Made by a program: the position numbers and the translations under genes. From JBGTCD01 sp041749015 (GTDB lineage Bacteria; Bacteroidota; Bacteroidia; Cytophagales; Cyclobacteriaceae), in NCBI GenBank assembly GCA_041749015.1, contig JBGTCD010000155.1, forward strand, positions 41,284-105,283: 64,000 nucleotides of DNA, read 5' to 3'. This document shows positions 24,414-32,784 of the stretch, piece after piece. The notes below the pieces were generated by a model. That model was given only the letters and a program-made list of their open reading frames with translations, had not been told where the DNA came from and did not search any database. Numbering within the stretch: position 1 is the stretch's first letter; each line of letters opens with the position of its first letter.

Positions 24414-25601
24414 ATGGCAAAAGCAACTTTTGACCGTTCGAAGCCACACGTAAATATCGGTACCATTGGTCACGTTGACCACGGTAAGACCACTCTTACT
24501 GCGGCTATTTCTAAAGTACTTTCTGAAAAGGGCCTTGCAGATATGAGAGATTTTTCTTCTATCGATAACGCCCCTGAGGAAAAGGAAAGAGGTATTACTA
24601 TCAATACCTCACATGTTGAATACCAAACAGAAAAAAGACACTACGCTCACGTAGATTGTCCAGGTCACGCTGACTATGTTAAAAACATGGTTACCGGTGC
24701 CGCTCAAATGGACGGCGCTATCCTCGTGGTAGCTGCTACTGATGGCCCTATGCCACAGACCAGGGAGCACATCCTTTTGGCACGTCAGGTAGGTGTACCT
24801 GCTTTGGTTGTATTTATGAACAAAGTGGATTTAGTAGATGATCCTGAATTGCTCGAACTGGTAGAAATGGAAGTGAGAGAATTACTTTCTAGCTATGATT
24901 TCCCAGGTGATGATATTCCTATTATTCAGGGATCTGCTCTTGGCGCTCTTAACGGAGAAGCTGAGTGGGTCACTAAAGTAGAAGAATTGATGACTGCGGT
25001 GGATGATTATATTCCGATTCCTGAGCGTCTGATTGACAAAGATTTCTTGATGCCTGTAGAGGATGTATTCTCTATCACCGGCCGTGGTACTGTTGCTACC
25101 GGTCGTATCGAAAGAGGTGTAGTTAATAGTGGAGAAAGCGTTGACATCCTGGGTATGGGTGCCCAGAACCTAAAGTCTACCGTAACAGGTGTGGAAATGT
25201 TCCGCAAGATTCTGGATCGCGGTGAGGCTGGTGATAACGTAGGACTGCTCTTAAGAGGTATCGAAAAAATAGATATCAAAAGAGGTATGGTTATCTGTAA
25301 GCCTGGCACTGTGAAACCACACAAAAAGTTCAAAGCTGAGGTATATGTGCTTTCAAAAGAAGAAGGTGGCCGTCATACCCCGTTCTTTAACAAATACCGT
25401 CCTCAGTTTTTCTTTAGAACTACTGACGTAACCGGTGAAATTATGCTTCCTGCGAATGTAGAAATGGTAATGCCTGGAGACAATGTTTCCATCGAGGTAG
25501 AATTGATCAGTACCATTGCAATGGAGAAGGGATTGCGGTTTGCAATACGTGAAGGAGGAAGGACTGTTGGATCAGGTCAGGTTACTGAAATCCTGGACTA
25601 A
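24414..25601 (+). CDS. tuf: elongation factor Tu
   Basis: 395 aa, full length. G1 GHVDHGKT (19-26), RGITINTSHVEY switch region, DCPGHADY (G3), NKVD (G4) and GSALGAL (G5); domains 2 and 3 are complete to GSGQVTEILD. It brings aminoacyl-tRNA to the ribosome with GTP. The gene sits in a tRNA-tuf-tRNA array and is closed by a strong terminator; no other tuf copy is in the window. A GATATTTG with palindrome CTCCGGAG at 24304-24319 could be an extra promoter (one mismatch). Confidence 0.99.
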   Translation: MAKATFDRSKPHVNIGTIGHVDHGKTTLTAAISKVLSEKGLADMRDFSSIDNAPEEKERGITINTSHVEYQTEKRHYAHVDCPGHADYVKNMVTGAAQMDGAILVVAATDGPMPQTREHILLARQVGVPALVVFMNKVDLVDDPELLELVEMEVRELLSSYDFPGDDIPIIQGSALGALNGEAEWVTKVEELMTAVDDYIPIPERLIDKDFLMPVEDVFSITGRGTVATGRIERGVVNSGESVDILGMGAQNLKSTVTGVEMFRKILDRGEAGDNVGLLLRGIEKIDIKRGMVICKPGTVKPHKKFKAEVYVLSKEEGGRHTPFFNKYRPQFFFRTTDVTGEIMLPANVEMVMPGDNVSIEVELISTIAMEKGLRFAIREGGRTVGSGQVTEILD

Positions 25602-25623
25602 TTCCCGGTAAGAATTTTAGTTG

Positions 25624-25656
25624 AAAAGCGTTTCTGATTTTTTCAGAAACGCTTTT
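25624..25656 (+). terminator. tuf terminator
   Basis: Perfect 14-bp stem AAAAGCGTTTCTGA/TCAGAAACGCTTTT with a T-rich loop. Its right arm overlaps the -33 TTTG (25654-25657) of the next promoter. Confidence 0.85.
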
Positions 25657-25684
25657 GCTTTCTAAATTCTTTGTCGTAACTTTG
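25654..25684 (+). promoter_or_regulatory. promoter of tRNA-Trp, secE, nusG and rpl genes
   Basis: TTTG (25654-25657), 19-bp spacer, TAACTTTG (25677-25684), then CAG and the inverted repeat CCA-TTT-TGG at 25689-25697. Confidence 0.88.
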
Positions 25685-25707
25685 CAGACCATTTTGGGCT
25701 GCGGTAT

Positions 25708-25780
25708 ACGGGTGTAGCTCAATTGGTAGAGTAGCGGTCTCCAAAACCGTTGGCTGGGAGTTCGAGTCTCTCCACCCGTG
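25708..25780 (+). tRNA. tRNA-Trp (anticodon CCA)
   Basis: 73 nt. Acceptor ACGGGTG/CACCCGT, discriminator G, anticodon loop CTCCAAA within GCGGT/ACCGT, T loop TTCGAGT. secE begins 16 bp later, so the tRNA is cut from the secE message. Confidence 0.97.
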
Positions 25781-25796
25781 CAAAACAAAAATATAG

Positions 25797-25988
25797 ATGC
25801 AAACATTGCGGTTATTTATTAAAGATTCCATCGAAGAGATGCGGTATAAGGTTACCTGGCCTAAATACAGAGACCTTCAAAACAGCTCTGTTTTGGTGCT
25901 GATTGCCTCAATGATTTTTGCATTAATGATCGGCGGATTCGATTTAGTATTCGAAACGGTCATGGAATGGTTTTATAGCGCATTCTAA
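25797..25988 (+). CDS. secE: preprotein translocase subunit SecE
   Basis: 63 aa, the short single-helix form. Amphipathic N-terminal helix with EEMRYKVTWPKYRDLQNSS (the conserved V-x-W-P segment) and one transmembrane helix (SVLVLIASMIFALMIGGFDL). It clamps SecY, whose gene is at 50117. nusG follows after 12 bp. Confidence 0.96.
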   Translation: MQTLRLFIKDSIEEMRYKVTWPKYRDLQNSSVLVLIASMIFALMIGGFDLVFETVMEWFYSAF

Positions 25989-26000
25989 TTGGTAAGGATA

Positions 26001-26558
26001 ATGAGTGAGCTAAAATGGTATGTGATTCGCGTGGTGAGCGGGCAGGAGAAAAAAGTAAAGACCTATCTGGAATCTGAAATTGATAGGGAAAAACTCGTTG
26101 ACTTTGTCCCTCAAATACTCATCCCTTCTGAAAAGGTGTACGAGATGCGCAATGGAAAAAAGCGGGTTCGTGAGAGAAACTTTTTTCCTGGTTATGTGAT
26201 GGTACACGCTGATCTTACTAATGGGGAAGCCAACCATGTGGTAACCAATACCCCGGGAGTCATCGGATTCCTTGGAAACAACAGTGCTTCAGCCTCCAAA
26301 ACTCCGGTACCTCTAAGACAGGCCGAGGTGAATAGGATACTGGGCAAGGTAGATGAAATGGACGAATTTGAGGAAAAACTGGATACACCTTTTATAGTAG
26401 GTGAGTCAGTAAAGGTGATGGATGGTCCTTTCAGTGGTTTTACCGGCTCTGTTGAAGAAGTTTTTGAAGAGAAAAAGAAACTCAATGTAATGGTGAAGAT
26501 CTTTGGGCGTAACACCCCTGTAGAACTCAATTACATGCAGGTAGAAAAAGTAGACTAA
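26001..26558 (+). CDS. nusG: transcription termination/antitermination factor NusG
   Basis: 185 aa from the ATG at 26001; an earlier in-frame TTG at 25989 lies in the linker after secE. NGN domain with KWYVIRVVSGQEKKVKTYL and FPGYVMVHADL, then the KOW domain VKVMDGPFSGFTGSVEEVFE. It binds RNA polymerase and couples it to the ribosome through S10. Operon partner of secE. Confidence 0.98.
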   Translation: MSELKWYVIRVVSGQEKKVKTYLESEIDREKLVDFVPQILIPSEKVYEMRNGKKRVRERNFFPGYVMVHADLTNGEANHVVTNTPGVIGFLGNNSASASKTPVPLRQAEVNRILGKVDEMDEFEEKLDTPFIVGESVKVMDGPFSGFTGSVEEVFEEKKKLNVMVKIFGRNTPVELNYMQVEKVD

Positions 26559-26568
26559 TAATATAATA

Positions 26569-27012
26569 ATGGCTAAGGAAATTAGTGGATATCTGAAATT
26601 GCAAATACGTGGTGGTGCTGCAAATCCTTCACCACCTGTGGGCCCTGCTCTTGGTAGTAAAGGTCTCAATATCATGGATTTTTGCAAGCAGTTTAACGCC
26701 AGGACCCAGGAAAAACAAGGTCAGGTATTACCGGTGCTGATCACCATTTATGCAGACAAGACTTTTGATTTTGTGATCAAAACACCGCCTGCTCCCGTGA
26801 TGATCCTGGAGGCTGCAAAAAAGAAAAAAGGTTCTGCTGAGCCTAACAGGGCAAAGATAGGATCCATTACCTGGGATCAGGTAAAAACTATTGCAGAGTC
26901 AAAAATGGCAGATTTAAATGCCTTTAAAGTAGAATCAGCCATGAAAATGGTAGCAGGTACCGCCAGAAGTATGGGCGTGAAAGTTGCTGGTAAAGCACCC
27001 TGGGAAAATTAA
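26569..27012 (+). CDS. rplK: 50S ribosomal protein L11
   Basis: 147 aa. N-terminal LKLQIRGGAANPSPPVGPAL, then GLNIMDFCKQFNA and the RNA-binding C-terminal half ending in GTARSMGVKV. L11 forms the GTPase-associated centre with 23S rRNA and L10. It lies 10 bp after nusG. Confidence 0.99.
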   Translation: MAKEISGYLKLQIRGGAANPSPPVGPALGSKGLNIMDFCKQFNARTQEKQGQVLPVLITIYADKTFDFVIKTPPAPVMILEAAKKKKGSAEPNRAKIGSITWDQVKTIAESKMADLNAFKVESAMKMVAGTARSMGVKVAGKAPWEN

Positions 27013-27021
27013 AGAGAAGCA

Positions 27022-27720
27022 ATGGGAAAGTTGACAAAAAATCAAAAAGTAGTACTGGAGAAGTACAATCCTAATAAGGAGTACTCTCTGGAAGATGCGG
27101 CCGCATTAGTGAAGGAAATCACTTTCACAAAATTTGACGGTTCGGTCGACCTGGATATCCGACTTGGGGTAGACCCTAAAAAGTCTGACCAGATGGTAAG
27201 GGGTATTGTTACCCTGCCTCACGGTACAGGAAAGGAATTGAAAGTATTGGTGCTTTGTACCCCTGACAAAGAGCAGGAGGCCAAAGATGCCGGAGCAGAT
27301 TATGTAGGGCTGGACGATTACATCCAAAAGATCGAGGGTGGCTGGACAGAAATTGATGTGATTATTACCATGCCTACGGTTATGGCCAAGGTGGGTAAGC
27401 TGGGTAGAGTATTAGGACCAAGAGGTCTGATGCCAAATCCAAAGTCTGGTACCGTTACTCTCGAAGTTGGTAAGGCAGTCACTGATATTAAATCTGGAAA
27501 GATTGATTTCAAAGTAGATAAGTTTGGTATTATCCACACTACAGTGGGCAGGGTATCCTTTACACCTGATAAAATCAGGGAAAATGCATTGGAAATCATC
27601 CAAACCGTTTCGAAACTGAAGCCTGCTTCATCAAAGGGCACCTATTTTAGAAGTATTAATATTTCTAGCACCATGAGCCCTTCTATTTCTATTGACAAAA
27701 ACTCCATATCCGGAATATAA
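27022..27720 (+). CDS. rplA: 50S ribosomal protein L1
   Basis: 232 aa. KFDGSVDLDIRLGVDPKKSD, the central RGLMPNPKSGTVTLEVG signature and the C-terminal LKPASSKGTYFRSINIS. It forms the mobile L1 stalk at the E site. In many bacteria L1 represses the rplKA message; I see no clear copy of its target site upstream of rplK. Confidence 0.99.
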   Translation: MGKLTKNQKVVLEKYNPNKEYSLEDAAALVKEITFTKFDGSVDLDIRLGVDPKKSDQMVRGIVTLPHGTGKELKVLVLCTPDKEQEAKDAGADYVGLDDYIQKIEGGWTEIDVIITMPTVMAKVGKLGRVLGPRGLMPNPKSGTVTLEVGKAVTDIKSGKIDFKVDKFGIIHTTVGRVSFTPDKIRENALEIIQTVSKLKPASSKGTYFRSINISSTMSPSISIDKNSISGI

Positions 27721-27722
27721 TC

Positions 27723-28256
27723 ATGACACGTCAGGAAAAGGCAAATATAATCGACGCGCTGTCAGCAAAATTTCAGCAAAACAGCCACTTCTACATCACT
27801 GATGCCTCTGGACTATCAGTGGCTCAGGTCAATGCTTTGCGCAGGCTTTGCTTTGAAAGAGGTGTAGAATATGGTGTATATAAAAATACATTGGTCAAGA
27901 AAGCCCTGGAAAATGTTGAAGGGGATTTCACCGTTTTGAGCGATACCGCTTTAAAAGGTTTTACCGGGATTATGTTTACCCCTGAGGTAGGCAATTTACC
28001 CGCTAAATTGATAAAGGAATATAGGAAAAAACAGGATCAGAAGAAACCTGTTCTAAAGGCTGCTTCCATTGAATCCGAAGTTTACATTGGTGAAGAGCAT
28101 TTGGCCATGCTCGCCGAGCTCAAGTCTAAACCTGAGCTTATCGCTGATGTAATCATGCTGTTGCAATCCCCTGCCAAGAATGTGGTATCTGCTCTATTGA
28201 GTGGAAGAAGCAAACTTGCTGGTATTGTACAGACATTATCAGAAAGAAGTGAATAA
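27723..28256 (+). CDS. rplJ: 50S ribosomal protein L10
   Basis: 177 aa. TRQEKANIIDALSAKFQQNS, then YITDASGLSVAQVNALRRLC and VYKNTLVKKALE; the C-terminal helix that binds L7/L12 dimers is present. The gene starts 2 bp after rplA, so no separate leader for L10 autoregulation fits here, unlike the long leader known in E. coli. Confidence 0.98.
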   Translation: MTRQEKANIIDALSAKFQQNSHFYITDASGLSVAQVNALRRLCFERGVEYGVYKNTLVKKALENVEGDFTVLSDTALKGFTGIMFTPEVGNLPAKLIKEYRKKQDQKKPVLKAASIESEVYIGEEHLAMLAELKSKPELIADVIMLLQSPAKNVVSALLSGRSKLAGIVQTLSERSE

Positions 28257-28293
28257 AAATTTTTAATTAAAACCGTTTTAAACAAAAGTAATA

Positions 28294-28677
28294 ATGGCAG
28301 ATCTCAAATCATTCGCAGATCAATTGGTTAATCTCTCTGTGAAAGAGGTAAATGAACTAGCGGAAATCTTAAAATCAGAATACGGCATTGAGCCCGCAGC
28401 CGCTGCAGTAGCAGTAGCAGCAGGTCCTGCAGCAGGTGGTGGCGATGGTGCTGCTGCTGAAGAGAAAAGTGCATTCGACGTAGTGTTGAAATCACCAGGT
28501 GGGGCTAAGCTTGCTATCGTAAAACTAGTAAAAGAGCTGACCGGATTAGGGCTTAAAGAAGCTAAGGAATTAGTGGACGCTGCACCTAAAGCGATCAAAG
28601 AAGGTGTTGCTAAAGATGAGGCTGAGTCTCTGAAAAAGCAACTCGAAGAAGCTGGAGCTGAAGTAGAATTGAAGTAG
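28294..28677 (+). CDS. rplL: 50S ribosomal protein L7/L12
   Basis: 127 aa. N-terminal dimer domain (FADQLVNLSVKEVNELAEIL), Ala/Gly-rich hinge at ~42-58, and the factor-binding C-terminal domain FDVVLKSPGGAKLAIVKLVK and LGLKEAKELVDAAPKAIKEG. Followed by a terminator-like hairpin before rpoB. Confidence 0.99.
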   Translation: MADLKSFADQLVNLSVKEVNELAEILKSEYGIEPAAAAVAVAAGPAAGGGDGAAAEEKSAFDVVLKSPGGAKLAIVKLVKELTGLGLKEAKELVDAAPKAIKEGVAKDEAESLKKQLEEAGAEVELK

Positions 28678-28722
28678 GTATTTTGAGGATAACCTATTTG
28701 GTTTCCTGAATTCCCATTCAGG

Positions 28723-28747
28723 CCCCGACAAACGTCGGGGTCTTTTC
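28723..28747 (+). terminator. rplL-rpoB intergenic attenuator
   Basis: 7-bp GC stem CCCCGAC/GTCGGGG with AAAC loop, followed by TCTTTT. Probably reduces read-through from ribosomal protein genes into rpoBC. Confidence 0.75.
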
Positions 28748-28846
28748 CCGTTTCTAGCTATATATACAAGTCAACGGACTTGTGCATGCCCTAATTATTA
28801 GGGCTCAATTGACATTGATTTTTGGTACCTATAAATACTACAAGCC

Positions 28847-31800
28847 TTGGCTAAGCAAAACCAATTACAAAGGATTAACTTTTCATCTATAAAGTCAGTA
28901 ATCGATTATCCTGACTTTCTGGACATCCAATTACAATCATTCAAAGACTTTTTCCAGTTGGAAACTTCCGCAGATAAGCGGACTCAGGAGGGACTTTTTA
29001 AGGTTTTCTCTGAAAATTTTCCAATTTCTGATTCCAGGGAAAACTTCGTCCTTGAATTTATTGATTACCACGTAGACCCTCCAAAGTACACCGTAGATGA
29101 GTGTATCGACCGCGGGCTGACTTACTCTGTGCCCTTAAAGGCAAAGCTTAAGCTGACCTGTAATGACGAGGAAAACGAAGACTTCGAAACCATCGAGCAG
29201 GAAGTATTCCTGGGCAATATCCCCTACATGACTGCAAAGGGATCATTCGTCGTTAATGGAGCAGAAAGAGTAATTGTCTCTCAGTTGCACCGCTCCCCCG
29301 GAGTATTTTTTGCACAGAGCAAGCATACCAATGGTACCTCTCTTTATTCTGCGAGGATTATTCCTTTCAAAGGCTCGTGGATTGAATTTGCTACTGACGT
29401 GAACAACGTCATGTATGCTTATATTGATCGTAAAAAGAAATTTCCAGTAACTACTCTCCTCAGAGCAATTGGCTATGGTACTGACAAAGACATCCTTGAT
29501 CTGTTTGGATTGTCTGAAGAGGTAGATGCCACCGCCGCTAAGCTTAAAAAAGCCATCGGTCGCCAATTGGCAGCCAGAGTGCTTAAAACCTGGACGGAGG
29601 ACTTCGTGGATGAAGATACAGGTGAGGTAGTTTCCATCGACAGAAATGAGATCCTATTGGAGCGTGATCATATCCTTACAGAAGATGATATGGAGACCAT
29701 CGTGGAGTCAGGTACCAAGTCGGTAATCCTTCACAGGGAAGATGTCAACGTCACAGACTTTACTATTATATTCAATACCCTTTCTAAAGATAATTCCAAC
29801 TCAGAGAAAGAGGCTGTTGAAACCATTTACCGCCAGCTAAGAAATACCGAGGCACCTGACGAACAAACAGCACGGGATATCATCCAGAGCTTGTTCTTCA
29901 GCGACAAGAGGTATGACCTTGGTGAAGTAGGTCGGTACAGGATTAATAAAAAATTAGGTCTGGATATCGATTCAGATCAAAGGGTACTTACCAAGCAGGA
30001 CATCATCCTGATTGTAAAATACCTGATCACATTGATCAATGCTAAAACCCTGGTCGATGATATTGACCACTTGAGCAACAGAAGGGTAAGAACAGTTGGC
30101 GAACAACTCTATACCCAGTTTGGTGTAGGTTTGGCACGTATGGCCCGTACGATTAAAGAGCGTATGAATGTTCGTGATAACGAAGATTTTAAGCCTGTAG
30201 ATTTGATCAATGCCAGGACCTTGTCTTCTGTGATCAATTCATTTTTTGGTACCAACCAGCTTTCGCAGTTTATGGATCAGACCAATCCTTTGGCTGAGAT
30301 CACCCATAAGCGCAGGATGTCAGCTTTAGGACCTGGAGGACTTTCCAGAGAGCGAGCAGGTTTTGAGGTTAGAGATGTGCACTACACCCATTATGGCAGA
30401 TTGTGCACCATCGAGACTCCGGAAGGACCCAATATCGGTTTGATATCATCGCTTTGCGTTCATGCCAAGGTCAACAGTATGGGATTCATTGAAACTCCTT
30501 ACCGTAAGGTAGATAGTGGTAAAGTGAATATGACCAAAGATGTGGTGTTCCTTACAGCAGAGGAAGAAGATGATCATAATATTGCTCAGGCCAATGCGCC
30601 ATTGAGTGATGCCGGCAAATTCCTCAACGATCGGGTAAAGGCAAGGTACGAGGGTGATTTTCCTGTTGTAGAGCCAAAAGAAATCAAATACATGGACGTA
30701 GCGCCAAATCAGATTGTATCTGTGGCGGCTTCTATGATTCCATTCCTTGAGCATGATGATGCTAACAGGGCCTTGATGGGTTCTAACATGCAGCGTCAGG
30801 CGGTGCCATTGATGCGCCCTGAAGCGCCTATCGTAGGTACAGGACTTGAAAGTAGGGTAGCCCTGGATTCCAGAGCCCTTATTCTATCAGAAGGAAACGG
30901 TGTAGTAGACTTTGTGGATGCCACCAAAATCATTATTAAGTATAACCTTACCGAAGATGACAACTTGATCAACTTCGATAATGAGTATAAAACATACAGC
31001 CTGATTAAATTCAGAAGGACTAACCAGGATACCTGTATCAACCTCAAGCCATTGGTGATGAAGGGTGAAAAGGTAGTAGCCGGTCAGCCCCTTTGTGAAG
31101 GTTACGCGACCGCTGACGGTGAGCTTGCTCTTGGAAGAAACCTGATGGTGGCTTACATGCCATGGCAGGGGTATAACTTTGAGGATGCCATCGTAATTTC
31201 TGAGCGCGTGGTAAGGGAGGACGTATTTACCTCCCTGCACATTGAGGAGTTTGAGCTGGAGGTAAGGGATACCAAAAGAGGCGAAGAAGAATTAACCTCT
31301 GAGATCCCTAACGTAAGTGAAGAAGCTGTAAGGAATTTGGATGAGCATGGTATCATCAGAATCGGGGCCGAGGTGCGTGAGGGAGATATCCTTATTGGAA
31401 AGATCACTCCTAAAGGAGAATCAGATCCTACTCCTGAGGAAAAATTGCTTCGCGCTATTTTTGGAGATAAAGCCGGCGATGTAAAAGATGCTTCTTTAAA
31501 AGCACCCCCTTCCTTGAAAGGGGTTGTCATCGACACCAAACTTTTCAGCAGACCTAAGAAGGATAAAGACCTTAGGGCACAATCCAAAAAGGATGTTGAA
31601 AAATTAAAATCCAAGTATAGCAAAGAGCTGCTGGAAATCAGAGGGATGATGATTGAGAAATTCTCTACTCTTCTCAACGGAAAAACCTGCCAGGGCATCA
31701 AGCATAAATTTGGTGATGAGGTGGTGAGCAAAGGGGTGAAATTTTCAACCAAGTTGATTGAAAACAACTTATTCCCTGAGAAAAATATCTACCGCGATGA

Positions 31801-32719
31801 AAGCACCTATCAGGTGCCTGAAGAGGTGAATCTTATCTCTGATTTAAATCTTGAAGGCTGGACGACAGATGATAAGACTAATAAGTTAGTCATAGATCTG
31901 GTAAAAAGCTATAACCTGAAACGTAACGAAATAGCAGGAATATTTAAAAGAGAGCGCTTTACACTTGAGGTTGGCGATGAGCTTCCTGCAGGGATTGTAC
32001 AGCTAGCCAAAGTATATATTGCTAAAAAGCGTAAGCTTAAAGTAGGTGATAAAATGGCAGGCCGTCATGGTAACAAAGGTGTGGTAGCCAGGATTGTGCG
32101 TGAAGAAGACATGCCATTCCTTGAGGATGGTACGCCTATGGATATATGTCTCAATCCATTGGGGGTACCGTCAAGGATGAACCTGGGACAGATTTATGAG
32201 ACTGTATTGGGATGGGCAGGTCTTAAGCTTGACAGAAAATACGCTACACCAATATTTGATGGTGCTTCTATGGAAGAGGTCGCCAAGGAACTGAAAGATG
32301 CCAAGCTACCTGAATTTGGAAGGACGCATCTTTATGATGGCCTTACCGGTGATCGCTTTGATCAGCCTATCACTGTCGGGGTATCTTATATGTTGAAACT
32401 AGGTCACCTGGTTGATGATAAGATGCACGCCCGTTCTATTGGACCTTATTCCTTGATTACGCAGCAGCCATTAGGTGGTAAGGCGCAATTTGGAGGTCAG
32501 AGATTTGGTGAAATGGAGGTTTGGGCATTAGAGGCATTCGGAGCTTCGCACGTGTTACAGGAAATTCTGACCATTAAATCAGATGATGTAATAGGACGTG
32601 CTAAAGCTTATGAATCTATTGTAAAAGGAGAGAATATGAACAAACCAAATATTCCTGAATCCTTTAATGTACTGGTGCATGAGCTCAGAGGCCTTGCCCT
32701 TGAAATTACTCTTGACTAA
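28847..32719 (+). CDS. rpoB: DNA-directed RNA polymerase subunit beta
   Basis: 1290 aa. TTG start at 28847: the Bacteroidota N-terminus (AKQNQLQRINFSSIKSVIDY) begins there and no ATG is near. Rifampicin-region motif FFGTNQLSQFMDQTNPLAEI with THKRRMSALGPGGL; GYNFEDAIVISERVV and the C-terminal KMAGRHGNKGVV (active site) and GGKAQFGGQRFGEMEVWALE are present. Length is typical of the phylum. It sits between the rplL attenuator and the rpoB-rpoC hairpin. Confidence 0.99.
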   Translation: MAKQNQLQRINFSSIKSVIDYPDFLDIQLQSFKDFFQLETSADKRTQEGLFKVFSENFPISDSRENFVLEFIDYHVDPPKYTVDECIDRGLTYSVPLKAKLKLTCNDEENEDFETIEQEVFLGNIPYMTAKGSFVVNGAERVIVSQLHRSPGVFFAQSKHTNGTSLYSARIIPFKGSWIEFATDVNNVMYAYIDRKKKFPVTTLLRAIGYGTDKDILDLFGLSEEVDATAAKLKKAIGRQLAARVLKTWTEDFVDEDTGEVVSIDRNEILLERDHILTEDDMETIVESGTKSVILHREDVNVTDFTIIFNTLSKDNSNSEKEAVETIYRQLRNTEAPDEQTARDIIQSLFFSDKRYDLGEVGRYRINKKLGLDIDSDQRVLTKQDIILIVKYLITLINAKTLVDDIDHLSNRRVRTVGEQLYTQFGVGLARMARTIKERMNVRDNEDFKPVDLINARTLSSVINSFFGTNQLSQFMDQTNPLAEITHKRRMSALGPGGLSRERAGFEVRDVHYTHYGRLCTIETPEGPNIGLISSLCVHAKVNSMGFIETPYRKVDSGKVNMTKDVVFLTAEEEDDHNIAQANAPLSDAGKFLNDRVKARYEGDFPVVEPKEIKYMDVAPNQIVSVAASMIPFLEHDDANRALMGSNMQRQAVPLMRPEAPIVGTGLESRVALDSRALILSEGNGVVDFVDATKIIIKYNLTEDDNLINFDNEYKTYSLIKFRRTNQDTCINLKPLVMKGEKVVAGQPLCEGYATADGELALGRNLMVAYMPWQGYNFEDAIVISERVVREDVFTSLHIEEFELEVRDTKRGEEELTSEIPNVSEEAVRNLDEHGIIRIGAEVREGDILIGKITPKGESDPTPEEKLLRAIFGDKAGDVKDASLKAPPSLKGVVIDTKLFSRPKKDKDLRAQSKKDVEKLKSKYSKELLEIRGMMIEKFSTLLNGKTCQGIKHKFGDEVVSKGVKFSTKLIENNLFPEKNIYRDESTYQVPEEVNLISDLNLEGWTTDDKTNKLVIDLVKSYNLKRNEIAGIFKRERFTLEVGDELPAGIVQLAKVYIAKKRKLKVGDKMAGRHGNKGVVARIVREEDMPFLEDGTPMDICLNPLGVPSRMNLGQIYETVLGWAGLKLDRKYATPIFDGASMEEVAKELKDAKLPEFGRTHLYDGLTGDRFDQPITVGVSYMLKLGHLVDDKMHARSIGPYSLITQQPLGGKAQFGGQRFGEMEVWALEAFGASHVLQEILTIKSDDVIGRAKAYESIVKGENMNKPNIPESFNVLVHELRGLALEITLD

Positions 32720-32737
32720 ATAAGTTACACAGAGAAG

Positions 32738-32760
32738 GGGAGGCACTCAAAGTGCCTCCC
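32738..32760 (+). promoter_or_regulatory. rpoB-rpoC intercistronic hairpin
   Basis: Perfect 10-bp stem GGGAGGCACT/AGTGCCTCCC with a 3-nt loop (CAA), 18 bp after the rpoB stop and 24 bp before the rpoC ATG. There is no U-run, so it is more likely an RNA processing or stability element than a terminator. Confidence 0.7.
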
Positions 32761-32784
32761 AAATCTGATAAAATTTCTATACCT

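Noticed and set aside
28817..28829. Possible rpoB promoter (GATTTTTG with GGTACC)
   Set aside because: Mismatch in the -7 core and no TTTG 19 bp upstream; read-through from rplL is sufficient to explain expression.
31153..31767. Antisense open frame of about 200 codons within rpoB
   Set aside because: Serine/leucine-rich translation typical of the reverse strand of a conserved gene; no promoter or start signal.
32752..32784. GTG start extending rpoC by 11 codons
   Set aside because: The extension begins inside the intercistronic hairpin and does not match the RpoC N-terminus, which starts at the ATG at 32785.
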